A program made the translations under genes and the position numbers. The notes under the pieces were generated by a model. That model saw nothing but the letters and a program-made list of their open reading frames with translations, was not told where the DNA came from and did no database searches. DNA of 64,000 nt from Hymenobacter aerilatus (GTDB lineage: Bacteria > Bacteroidota > Bacteroidia > Cytophagales > Hymenobacteraceae): contig NZ_CP095053.1 in NCBI RefSeq assembly GCF_022921095.1, forward strand, positions 1,344,501 to 1,408,500, written 5' to 3'. Of this stretch, positions 16,793 to 25,101 are shown piece after piece; position 1 is the first letter of the stretch; each line of letters starts with the position of its first letter.

Positions 16793-17932
16793 TTAGCGCA
16801 CCGTTATCTGGTGCGTGTAAGGGCCGTCGGGCTGCATGCGCACGGTCACATCCACGTTCTTCTTGTCGGCCTCCGTCTGGAACTTATAAGTGTAGTCGTA
16901 CGACGCGGCCGTCACGGGCACTAGGTAGTAGTAGGCGGCTGGCGTAGAGGCCGTAGCGCGCTGGTTGTCGGAGTTGGTGCTGCCGTAGAACTGCTGCGTG
17001 GTAGCGCCGGCCGCGTTTTTCTCCGTAAACCGGAATTTGTAGCGCTCATCCCGACCCCAGCTTTCCTGGAAGAACTCGATAGGCGTATTCTCTACTTTCC
17101 ACACGCCTTTGCCCACGTAGGGTATCGCTACCAGGACCTTGCTTTGGGGCGCAAACCACAGACCTACCGACTCAATCTCGGTGAGGGTAGCAGCAGCGTT
17201 GTTGAAATCCAGGCGGATGCGGTACACTTTAGGCGTGGTAGTGGGGCTAGTGCCCTGGGTGCCTTCTACCAGCTTGTTGCCGTCGATGGCGTAGGTGGTC
17301 GGCGTGCCGCCGGTCTGGTCAATCAGCTTCACGTCGCCGGTGCTCAGGCGAGTATACAGCTCAAACACACCCGCCGAAATGCTCTTGAACTGGATGGCCT
17401 GGCTTACGTTGGCACCAGCTTCCGTGCCCGAGCCCGTGAGGTAGAGGGTAGGCGGCAGGGTAGAGAAGCCCGCGGGCCGCTCCAGCGTCATCATCCGCGT
17501 CTCAGTGCCCTTCTGCACGTTCAGGCCTTTCGAGGCATTCACCGTCCAGATCAGCTTGCCCTGCTGCTGCGACTTGATGCCGGCAATGTCGGCAATGCGG
17601 TTCAGGTCGCCGTGGCTGAGCACGAGGCGGTTGTCGAGGCCGTTGGTGCCCGATGCGATGCTGTACACAGGCTTCGAAAAGTCGCCGCCTTCCTTGTCAA
17701 ACACCAGCTCGTAGAGCACCACCGTGCCGTCGGCGGCGCGGGCCTGGCCCCACTCAAACGTCACGGCCGCGTTGGAAGGCGGGTCGAGGCGCACGAAGGC
17801 GTTATTCACGGGCGAAATCAGGTTCGATACCGGCGTGATGGTCTCGTCCAGAGCGTTGTCGTCGTCGTTACAGGCCGAGAAGATACCGGTCAGGAAAAGG
17901 AAAAAAAGAAACAGTATGGGACGGGTTTTCAT
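16793..17932 (-). CDS. SusE/SusF-like surface glycan-binding lipoprotein
   Basis: 379 residues with lipoprotein signal GIFSAC21 followed by Asn and Asp residues, the pattern of Bacteroidota surface export. The N-terminal region (SPVNNAFVRL, TFEWGQARAADGTVVLYELVFD) matches the SusE domain, and the rest consists of beta-sandwich repeats that bind starch-like or other glycans in relatives. Encoded directly after SusD and before GH76. A 14-bp-stem hairpin separates it from susD. The glycan ligand is not visible in the sequence; by context it is mannan. Confidence 0.85.
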   Translation of the reverse strand: MKTRPILFLFFLFLTGIFSACNDDDNALDETITPVSNLISPVNNAFVRLDPPSNAAVTFEWGQARAADGTVVLYELVFDKEGGDFSKPVYSIASGTNGLDNRLVLSHGDLNRIADIAGIKSQQQGKLIWTVNASKGLNVQKGTETRMMTLERPAGFSTLPPTLYLTGSGTEAGANVSQAIQFKSISAGVFELYTRLSTGDVKLIDQTGGTPTTYAIDGNKLVEGTQGTSPTTTPKVYRIRLDFNNAAATLTEIESVGLWFAPQSKVLVAIPYVGKGVWKVENTPIEFFQESWGRDERYKFRFTEKNAAGATTQQFYGSTNSDNQRATASTPAAYYYLVPVTAASYDYTYKFQTEADKKNVDVTVRMQPDGPYTHQITVR

Positions 17933-17971
17933 TATGAGTAGAGGTTGATTGTTAATGGGGTATTTGTTGAT

Positions 17972-18016
17972 AAGCGCGTCCTGCTTCGACTGCGCTGCGC
18001 TCAGCAGGACGCGCTT
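17972..18016. repeat. Intra-operon hairpin, short family C form
   Basis: Perfect 14-bp arms AAGCGCGTCCTGCT and AGCAGGACGCGCTT. It lies between susD and the SusE-like gene, inside what should be one transcript, and shares GTCCTGCT/CTCAGCAGGAC with the family C copies. Confidence 0.8.
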
Positions 18017-18039
18017 TCATAATTGCTCAGTCACTCGGT

Positions 18040-19653
18040 TTACCAGCCTGGGTTTTGCTCCAGGTTGCCGTTGATGTCCCGCTCGCGCTGAGGGATGGGC
18101 CAGAGATAGTGGCGGGCCGGATCGAAGGTGCGCTGGTCTACGCGCAGGTAGCCGTTGTCCACGTTCGGGTCGCCGGCCTTGATGCCGTGGGCGAAGCCGT
18201 TGAGTACGGTTTCGGCCGTGCGCCAGCGGCGGATGTCGAAGATGCGCAGGCCTTCCATGGCCAGCTCTGTGCGCCGCTCGCGACGGATGATGGCTTGCAA
18301 GCTAGCCCGGTCGCCGCCAGGGAAGGAGAGGGCCGCCGCATCCGTAAAGCCCGCCCGGCGCCGCAGCGCCGCAATGGTGTTGTTCCAGTCGGTGGCCGTA
18401 AACTGGTTCAGCTCGTTCTTGGCCTCGGCGTGCATCAGCAGCACATCGGCGTAGCGAATCAGGATCAGGTTCAGGCCCGAGTTCAGGTTGGCGTCAGACG
18501 TGGGGTCGAAGTACTTCGAAGAGTAGTAGCCGGTAGGGCTGGCGTCCTGGCGGTCGATGGAGTTGTCGCCGGTGCCGGGGAAGGTGCGGATGGTGATGGT
18601 CGAGTTATCGGGGCGGCGCCACACGTAACCGTCGTACACCAGCGTAGCCATAAAGCGCGGGTCGCGACCTTGGTAGGGCGTAGCCTCGTTGTAGCCCGAG
18701 CCGGATTCAGTAATGGCCTTGCCGTTGGCCATTAGGTAGCTATTCACCAGCTCCTGGGTAGGGGCAATAGACGTCACCAGTTTGCCCTCGGTGCGCGGAA
18801 TAAACTGGCGCTGCACCGAGTGCGTGCGCGTGGGGAAGGCATACTGCAAATCCAGCATGTCCTCGTTGTTGTTCTCGTTGCCCGGCGCAAATGTGCCCAT
18901 GTAGCTCGGGAACAGGCTGTACGTGCCCATTGAGCCGCTCATCAGCTGCGTCGTAATAGTCACTACATCAGCCCAACGGTCACCTTCATATAGCAGCACG
19001 CGGGCTTTCAGAGCCATAGCGCCACCCTTCGTGAAGCGGCCTTTGTCCTCGGCTCCGTAAGCCGAGTTTACAGGTAGGGCAGCGGCGGCGGCATCCAGCT
19101 CCTTCAACACAAAGTCCAGCACTTCGGGGCGGGGCGTGCGGGCCACGCTGTTGGCATCACTTACGCTCAGCTCGGTAGTGATGAGGGGTACGGCGCCGTA
19201 CCAGGTCATCAGCTGAAAGTAGTGGAACGCCCGGATGGCCTGTGCTTCCGCAATGTAGCGGGCCTTCAAGTCCGCGTCGAGCGACGTAATCTTGTCGATG
19301 TTGGTTAGCAGGCGGTTGCAGGCGCGGATGCCTCCGTAGTGGTAGCCCCACTCGTTGGTAACGCGCGCCTGGTTGGTGCCATAGGCACCCTCGGCCACGT
19401 TGCGCACGTTGGAGCCGTCCACATCGCTCTTGTTATAGGCGTTATCGGAGAGGGCTTCGTTGAAGAAGAAGTACTCGCTGGGGTAGAGGCCGGCATAGCA
19501 AGAGTTGAGCACGTTGGCCGCATCACTAGGCTGGGTCCAGAACGTGGCGTCGGTGGGGCGGTCGGTAGGGGGTAGGTCCAGGTCCTGGCAGGCGGCAAAG
19601 CTCAACCCAAGGCCCAGTAAAAAACTATAGCGAAATATGCGATTCATGGTCAT
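18040..19653 (-). CDS. SusD-like (RagB/SusD) outer-membrane glycan-binding lipoprotein
   Basis: 537 residues. Lipoprotein signal ends LSFAAC22, followed by QDLDLPPTDRPT. The TPR-rich SusD fold is supported by the N-terminal DATFWTQPSDAANVLNSCYA, the central EAQAIRAFHYFQLMTWYG and the C-terminal LRRRAGF and ERRTELAMEGLRIFDIRRW stretches. SusD proteins cap the SusC channel and deliver oligosaccharides. An ATG two codons downstream is an equally good start. It begins only 12 bp after the susC stop. Confidence 0.93.
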   Translation of the reverse strand: MTMNRIFRYSFLLGLGLSFAACQDLDLPPTDRPTDATFWTQPSDAANVLNSCYAGLYPSEYFFFNEALSDNAYNKSDVDGSNVRNVAEGAYGTNQARVTNEWGYHYGGIRACNRLLTNIDKITSLDADLKARYIAEAQAIRAFHYFQLMTWYGAVPLITTELSVSDANSVARTPRPEVLDFVLKELDAAAAALPVNSAYGAEDKGRFTKGGAMALKARVLLYEGDRWADVVTITTQLMSGSMGTYSLFPSYMGTFAPGNENNNEDMLDLQYAFPTRTHSVQRQFIPRTEGKLVTSIAPTQELVNSYLMANGKAITESGSGYNEATPYQGRDPRFMATLVYDGYVWRRPDNSTITIRTFPGTGDNSIDRQDASPTGYYSSKYFDPTSDANLNSGLNLILIRYADVLLMHAEAKNELNQFTATDWNNTIAALRRRAGFTDAAALSFPGGDRASLQAIIRRERRTELAMEGLRIFDIRRWRTAETVLNGFAHGIKAGDPNVDNGYLRVDQRTFDPARHYLWPIPQRERDINGNLEQNPGW

Positions 19654-19665
19654 ACTGTTGGATCG

Positions 19666-22600
19666 TTAGAAAGAAACCGTGAGGCCCAGCGTGGTCACGC
19701 GTACGCTGGGGTACACGCGGCCGCTGCTGCCTACACCGCCGCCCAGGCCCACGCTCTCGCTGAACTCCGAGATTTCGGGGTCGAAGCCGATGCCGCGCAG
19801 GTGGCTGATGGTGAGCAAATCCTGGCCCGATACAAACACGCGCAGCTGCTGGATACCGGCTTTGCTGGTGAGCGTGTTGGGTAGGGTGTAGCCCAACTGC
19901 ACGTTTTTGAGGCGAGCATAGGCCCCGTTGCGCAGCCAGTAGTTGGAGCCCTGATTGTTGTTGGTCGAGGCCGTGCCCACGGTCAGGCGGGGGTAGGAGG
20001 CATCGGTGTTGGTAGGAGTCCACCGGTCGAGGTGTTGCTTGTACACGTTCTCCCAGTTGTTGTGGAACGCTTCCACACCCTCACCACGGATGTAGAGGTT
20101 GCGGCGGCCTACCCCTTGCACAAATACCACCAGATCAAAGCCCTTGTAGCTAGCCGTGTAGTTGGCGCCAAACGTCAGGCGTGGAAACGGATTGCCTAGT
20201 ACATAGCGGTCATCCTGGTTGATCACGCCGTCGCCGTTGCGGTCCACGTAGCGGATGTCGCCGGGGCGCAGGCTGCCGGGTGTTACAAAGGCTGGCTTAG
20301 GACCATTGGCAATTTCCTCCGTGTTCTGGTAGAAACCATTGGTACGGTAGCCGAAGTAGGAGTTGATGGGGTAGCCCTCGCGGATGATGTTGGTAGCGTC
20401 GCCGCCCCGGATGGTCTCCACGCCCTTCGTGTCGCGCACGAGGTTGCGGGTGTCGGCCATGTTCACCGTCAAGGTCTGGTTGAAGCCGCGCGCCGTATTC
20501 ATACGATACGTAGCCGCTACCTCCCAGCCTTGGTTTTGCACGCTGGCTGCGTTCTGGGTAGGAGCGCCCGCGCCGAAAGCGCCAGCCACTGGCAGGTCAA
20601 TCAGAATGTCGTTGGTGCGCTTGTCGAAGTAGTCGAAGCTAACCGACAGGGCATTCTGTAGAAAGGCTACATCTACCCCTACGTTGCCCATGGTGGCTGT
20701 TTCCCAGGTGATGTCGCGGTTGGCAGTATTGAAATTAACACCAGCTACGGGCTGGTTACCAAACGAATACGCGCCAGGAGCCGTGCTAATCGTGCTCAGG
20801 TAACGGTACAAGCCGATGTTCTGGTTGCCGAGCTGCCCGATAGAGCCACGTACTTTCAAATCACTGAAAACGGGTTGCAGGAAGTCCAGGAAGTTTTCTT
20901 CCAAGGGCCGCCAGCCCACCGATACGGATGGGAAAAAGCCCCAGCGCTTGTCGCTGGCGAAGCGCGATGAGCCATCGTAGCGGAAGCTACCCTCGATCAG
21001 GTATTTGTTGGCGAAAGCGTAGTTCAGGCGCCCAAATACCGAGTTCAGCGCCCATTGCTCGTTGTTGCCGTAGGTGCCGTTGGGGTGAAAGCCGCCGCTA
21101 GGGTCCGAAATGCCGGTGTAGGTGGTACCGTTGCTAATCACCCCGAAGTCGTTGCCGGGGATGTTGATAACGGCAATACCAGAACGGTCATCGTTGAAAT
21201 GCTCACTGGAATAACCTACCAGCGCCTTTACATCGTGCTTATCGGCAAATAGGTGCTCGTAGTTGAGTGTAGCCTGGTAGTTGGTAAGCAGGGTGCGCTG
21301 GGTGCGGTTCGTCACGGCGTTGTTGCCGTCGCCGCCGGAGGTAGGCGAGCCGTCGGGCGTCACGTACTGCAAGCTGCGCCGAAACTCGTCCATGCGGTAG
21401 TTCCACAGGTCGCCGCCCACCAAGCCACGTAGTTTCAGGCCTTTGATGATTTCGTACTCGGCATTCAGGTTGGCGTAGCCGTTGTCATCGCCAAACTTGC
21501 GCTGGCCGCCGTTGCGCAAGCGGTTTACGGGGTTGGCGGTAGAGGTAGGGGCCGTCAGATACCGGCCGGCCGAGTCTTGCAGAGGGTAGATAACCGGGAT
21601 GCGCACGGCGTCGCCGATAATCCAGTCGGTGCCATAGGCGTGCTCTTTTCTGTCCACGCGGGCGTAGGCCAAGATAGCACCTACCGACAGCTTATCCGTT
21701 ACCTGCGTATTCAGGTTCAAACGGGCGTTCAGGCGTTTGTAGCCGTAGTTGTCGCCCACAAACAGGCTGTTTTGGTCCACGTAGCCCAGCGACACCAGGT
21801 AGCGCGTTTTGCCCGAGCCGCCGCTGAGGCTAAGGTTATGGTTTTGCTGCAACGCCTTGCTTTTCAGCACCGCATCTAGGTACCACTGGTTGTCGCCGCG
21901 GGCCACTTGGTCGCGGATCTGCTGAGGCGAGAACTGCGGAGCCTGGCCCGAGTTGATGAGCGCCTCATTCTTGAGCTGCATAAACTCGAGGCCCGTTACC
22001 GGCCGGCGCAGGAAGGTAGGCGACTGCCAGCCAATGAGGGTGTTGTAGGTTACTACAGGCTTCTGGTTGAGGGCACCTTTCTTGGTAGTTACCAGCAGTA
22101 CGCCGTTGGCCCCACGCGAACCGTAGATAGCAGCCGAGGCAGCATCTTTCAACACCGTTACACTCTCGATGTCGTTGGGGTTGATGGAGTTAAGCGAGCC
22201 GGCAATACCGTCCACAATCACCAGCGGCGAGGCGTTGCCCAGCGTGCCTACCCCCCGGATGTTGATGTTGAGGCCCGCACCTGGCTCGGCGCTGCTCTGC
22301 TGAATGGTAAGGTTAGGCGCAGTGCCCTGCAGGGCCTGCGACACGTTGGTTACCGGCCGGTTTTCCAACGCCTTTGCCGATACTGTGTTTAAGGCGCCCG
22401 TCACCTCTGCCTTCTGCTGGGTGCCGTAGCCTACCACTACTACTTCTTCCAGGGCTTTTACATCCTCGCGGAGCGTGATGGTGAGGATGCCGCCAGCATC
22501 GGCCACGGCTACTTCTTGGCGTACGTAACCTACAAAGCTGAAAGTCAGTGTGCTACCCTCGGGAGCTTGCAGCGAGAAGTTGCCCTCCGCGTCGGTGCTG

Positions 22601-23115
22601 GTGCCGGTAGTCGTGCCTTTTACCACCACCGCAACACCCGGCAGGCCGTTCCCCTGTGCATCCAATACGCGCCCTGAAACGGGGGGAGCTTTAGGTGCGG
22701 AAACGTTTGCGCGTGAGTTGCCTATGTTGGAATCGATTGCAGATGTAGATTTAGAAAGCACGCGCAATACCACGCGGTCTGCATCCACTTCATACTGAAT
22801 TTTGAGGGGCGCTAGCAGCTCGTCGAGCACCGCCGATAGTGGCTCGTCCTGCACGCGTAGGCTCACTTTGCGCTCAGCCTTCACAAGCTGCTGGCTATAC
22901 ACAAAGTGCACGTTGTAGTGCCGCGCAATCTGGCTCAGCGTAGCCTTAATGGTCTGCGCTTCAACTTTTAGCGTGATTTTTTTCTCGAGCACCGCCTGCA
23001 TGGGTTGCGAATGAGCAACTGCCTGGCTAGGCAGTCCGCCGCCCAGCACGGCCAGCAACAGCAGCACGCGCAGGCAATGCCCGACCAGTGGTGGAAGGTG
23101 TACAGAATTTTTCAT
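19666..23115 (-). CDS. SusC-like TonB-dependent transporter with STN signalling domain
   Basis: 1149 residues. Domain order: signal region (about 1-35), STN domain at about 46-120 (TLSQIARHYNVHFVYSQQL), carboxypeptidase-regulatory-like domain at about 145-216, SusC hallmark VVVVGYGTQ near 225-233, plug to about 345, then a 22-strand beta-barrel ending in a typical terminal strand (LGLTVSF). The STN domain is the part that contacts a FecR-type anti-sigma factor, and such a gene lies directly upstream. Imports the glycan fragments captured by SusD; by neighbouring GH76 and GH92 these are probably manno-oligosaccharides. Confidence 0.95.
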   Translation of the reverse strand: MKNSVHLPPLVGHCLRVLLLLAVLGGGLPSQAVAHSQPMQAVLEKKITLKVEAQTIKATLSQIARHYNVHFVYSQQLVKAERKVSLRVQDEPLSAVLDELLAPLKIQYEVDADRVVLRVLSKSTSAIDSNIGNSRANVSAPKAPPVSGRVLDAQGNGLPGVAVVVKGTTTGTSTDAEGNFSLQAPEGSTLTFSFVGYVRQEVAVADAGGILTITLREDVKALEEVVVVGYGTQQKAEVTGALNTVSAKALENRPVTNVSQALQGTAPNLTIQQSSAEPGAGLNINIRGVGTLGNASPLVIVDGIAGSLNSINPNDIESVTVLKDAASAAIYGSRGANGVLLVTTKKGALNQKPVVTYNTLIGWQSPTFLRRPVTGLEFMQLKNEALINSGQAPQFSPQQIRDQVARGDNQWYLDAVLKSKALQQNHNLSLSGGSGKTRYLVSLGYVDQNSLFVGDNYGYKRLNARLNLNTQVTDKLSVGAILAYARVDRKEHAYGTDWIIGDAVRIPVIYPLQDSAGRYLTAPTSTANPVNRLRNGGQRKFGDDNGYANLNAEYEIIKGLKLRGLVGGDLWNYRMDEFRRSLQYVTPDGSPTSGGDGNNAVTNRTQRTLLTNYQATLNYEHLFADKHDVKALVGYSSEHFNDDRSGIAVINIPGNDFGVISNGTTYTGISDPSGGFHPNGTYGNNEQWALNSVFGRLNYAFANKYLIEGSFRYDGSSRFASDKRWGFFPSVSVGWRPLEENFLDFLQPVFSDLKVRGSIGQLGNQNIGLYRYLSTISTAPGAYSFGNQPVAGVNFNTANRDITWETATMGNVGVDVAFLQNALSVSFDYFDKRTNDILIDLPVAGAFGAGAPTQNAASVQNQGWEVAATYRMNTARGFNQTLTVNMADTRNLVRDTKGVETIRGGDATNIIREGYPINSYFGYRTNGFYQNTEEIANGPKPAFVTPGSLRPGDIRYVDRNGDGVINQDDRYVLGNPFPRLTFGANYTASYKGFDLVVFVQGVGRRNLYIRGEGVEAFHNNWENVYKQHLDRWTPTNTDASYPRLTVGTASTNNNQGSNYWLRNGAYARLKNVQLGYTLPNTLTSKAGIQQLRVFVSGQDLLTISHLRGIGFDPEISEFSESVGLGGGVGSSGRVYPSVRVTTLGLTVSF

Positions 23116-23211
23116 AGGGATATTGGAAATGGGTAGGATGGGGTTAGCGGTGAGGGTAGGGGAACATAGGCGTTGAAAAAGAACTGAAAGTGAAAAAGCA
23201 TATACCAGTGG

Positions 23212-24279
23212 CTAGCTGGCTGGCACTGTCTGGCAGCCCTTGCTATGAAGTAAAATTTGCGCGTCGGTGGAGAGCGTATAGCTGGCTCCCAGTGACTTAC
23301 ACAGTAAATTTAGTTTCTCAAACAGAGGCTCATCATAGAAGGTGATGCTAACGGTGCAGTGCGCCAGCGTGGCCCGGTCATACATAATATCGACGCCATA
23401 GGCCTTTTCCAGGGCGGTGAGCACCTCCGCTACCGGGCGCTCCTCAAACTCGAAGGGCTGCGGCGCCAGCACGGCCGGCTGCGGTACCAGTTCCTTTTTA
23501 AGCTGCGGTTCGTTCGCAGAGTATACCGCCTGCTGATTGGGCAGTAGCAGTACGCCCGTCGCGGCCGGGTGCTTGGGGGTAGCCGATAAATCGGCATTTG
23601 CACTAGTTTGCACGGATACCTTTCCCTCTCGCACCGCTACCGAGGCGTGGGCGGCGTTACGATACGCTTTCACCCTGAAACTGGTGCCCAATACTGTCGT
23701 TACTACCTGGTTGGTAAGCACCAGGAAAGGCCGGTTTGGGTTCTTGCTGACCTGAAAATAGGCTTCGCCTACCAGGTGCACTTCCCGCCGTGGGCCAGCC
23801 AGGGCAGTAGGGTAGCGCAAGCTGCTGCCAGGGTGCAGCGTAACGCGGCTGCCATCGGGTAGGCGCAGGCCATAGGGGCATTGCGCGGTGTTGATCTGTT
23901 GGGTCCAGCCATTGGCTATGGTGGTCGCAATGGGGGGCGCTGGTGTCCAGGTGCGGCGCACGGTGGGCCATAACAGGCCCAGCACCACGGCCATCAGCAC
24001 CAGGGCCGCCGCTACGCGCAGGGTAGGGGTCTGCCACCAGGTGGCGGGGTGCTGCACTACCTTTGTATCAGCGGCTACGGGAATATTTTGGGTAGCCAGA
24101 CGATTCCAGATGGCATCTTCCACTGCTTCCTGGTTTTGGCCGGGCAACTGCAGCCCCTCCATTTCGTCCAGGCGGTCGTACCACCGCTCCACCACAGCCC
24201 GTTCCTGGGGCGTGCAGTGGCCATCGAGGTAGCGTTGTAGTAGCAGTTGAAATTCGGCTTCCGTCACGGCTTCGGGCAA
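23212..24279 (-). CDS. FecR-family anti-sigma factor
   Basis: 355 residues. The cytoplasmic N-terminus (QLLLQRYLDGHCTPQERAVVERWYD) would bind the sigma factor, one membrane segment spans about residues 86-104, and a periplasmic FecR domain follows (LRLPDGSRVTLHPGSSLRYP, REVHLVGEAYFQVSKNPNRPFLV). The C-terminal DUF4974/STN-like part contains VAEVLTALEKAYGVDIMYD. It should hold the neighbouring ECF sigma factor inactive until the STN domain of the SusC-like transporter reports substrate. Confidence 0.92.
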   Translation of the reverse strand: MPEAVTEAEFQLLLQRYLDGHCTPQERAVVERWYDRLDEMEGLQLPGQNQEAVEDAIWNRLATQNIPVAADTKVVQHPATWWQTPTLRVAAALVLMAVVLGLLWPTVRRTWTPAPPIATTIANGWTQQINTAQCPYGLRLPDGSRVTLHPGSSLRYPTALAGPRREVHLVGEAYFQVSKNPNRPFLVLTNQVVTTVLGTSFRVKAYRNAAHASVAVREGKVSVQTSANADLSATPKHPAATGVLLLPNQQAVYSANEPQLKKELVPQPAVLAPQPFEFEERPVAEVLTALEKAYGVDIMYDRATLAHCTVSITFYDEPLFEKLNLLCKSLGASYTLSTDAQILLHSKGCQTVPAS

Positions 24280-24396
24280 GAGTAGAGTAGTGCTTCTATC
24301 TACTAAGTCAACGAACCGCCCGGTACCCCTAAAATAAGGTTGTGTTTTTTTGTAAAATAATAGTAAATACTTTGTAAGTATCTGTTAATTATGCGT

Positions 24397-25002
24397 TTAT
24401 ATTTTTGTAATCCAGAGTAGCAAGGGCCAGGTAACCAGCAAAAAATCCTGCAAGTAGCCACGTAGCAACTTCAGCGACTTCGTGATGTGGTACTCGATGG
24501 CTTTCTCCGACAACTGCAACCGGCCAGAAATTTCGGGTACGGTGTGGTGCTCCAGGCGGCTCAGGCGAAACACCTCCCGCGACTTCTCGGGTAGGCGGTC
24601 GAGGCCGGCTTGCAGGGCCGTGTCCAGATCCTGTTGGGCCAGTTGCTCCTCGGTGTTCTGGGTAGCATCAGACTGCGCTACGCGGCAGTACAGCTCATAC
24701 CCAGTTTGTACCCGTTGCGACTTCACATAATTGATGATACGGTAGCGCAGGGCCGTAAACAGATAGGCCTCCAGGTTCTGAATCTGCCCTTCGGCACGCT
24801 TGGTCCAGATAGTGGCAAATAGGTCCTGCACCAGCTCCTCAGCCACCTCCCTACTCTTGAGCTTGCGATAAGCCACCGTAAACAGCCGATAGCAATAGCG
24901 CTTATAAATTTCTGTAAAGGCGCCTTCGTTGTCCGTTTGCAACGCATCGAGCAAAGCGGCATCCGGCCAAAGGGAGTAATGCAGGAGGCCAGAACGATTC
25001 AT
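24397..25002 (-). CDS. ECF RNA polymerase sigma-70 factor
   Basis: 201 residues of the Bacteroidota ECF sigma type that pairs with FecR. Region 2 includes EIYKRYCYRLFTVAYRKLKS and ELVQDLFATIWTKR; region 4 includes LPEKSREVFRLSRLEHHT and EISGRLQLSEKAIEYHITKS, the DNA-binding helix-turn-helix. The chosen ATG gives MNRSGLLHYSLWPD; a longer frame begins 25 codons upstream. It heads the sigma, FecR, SusC order. The 117 bp between it and fecR are AT-rich with no hairpin I can see. Probably drives expression of this PUL. Confidence 0.9.
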   Translation of the reverse strand: MNRSGLLHYSLWPDAALLDALQTDNEGAFTEIYKRYCYRLFTVAYRKLKSREVAEELVQDLFATIWTKRAEGQIQNLEAYLFTALRYRIINYVKSQRVQTGYELYCRVAQSDATQNTEEQLAQQDLDTALQAGLDRLPEKSREVFRLSRLEHHTVPEISGRLQLSEKAIEYHITKSLKLLRGYLQDFLLVTWPLLLWITKI

Positions 25003-25101
25003 AACAGCAGAATGAAAAAATCGAGACTTAATAGGTGAAGGTACATTTTTATATTCGTTTTCAGAAGAAAACGACAAGACAATGCTCGTAATAAGAGAAA
25101 G

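Noticed and set aside
17144..17941. 265-codon plus-strand frame opposite the SusE-like gene
   Set aside because: Antisense shadow of a gene with a lipoprotein signal and SusE domain; low-complexity His/Arg/Val composition.
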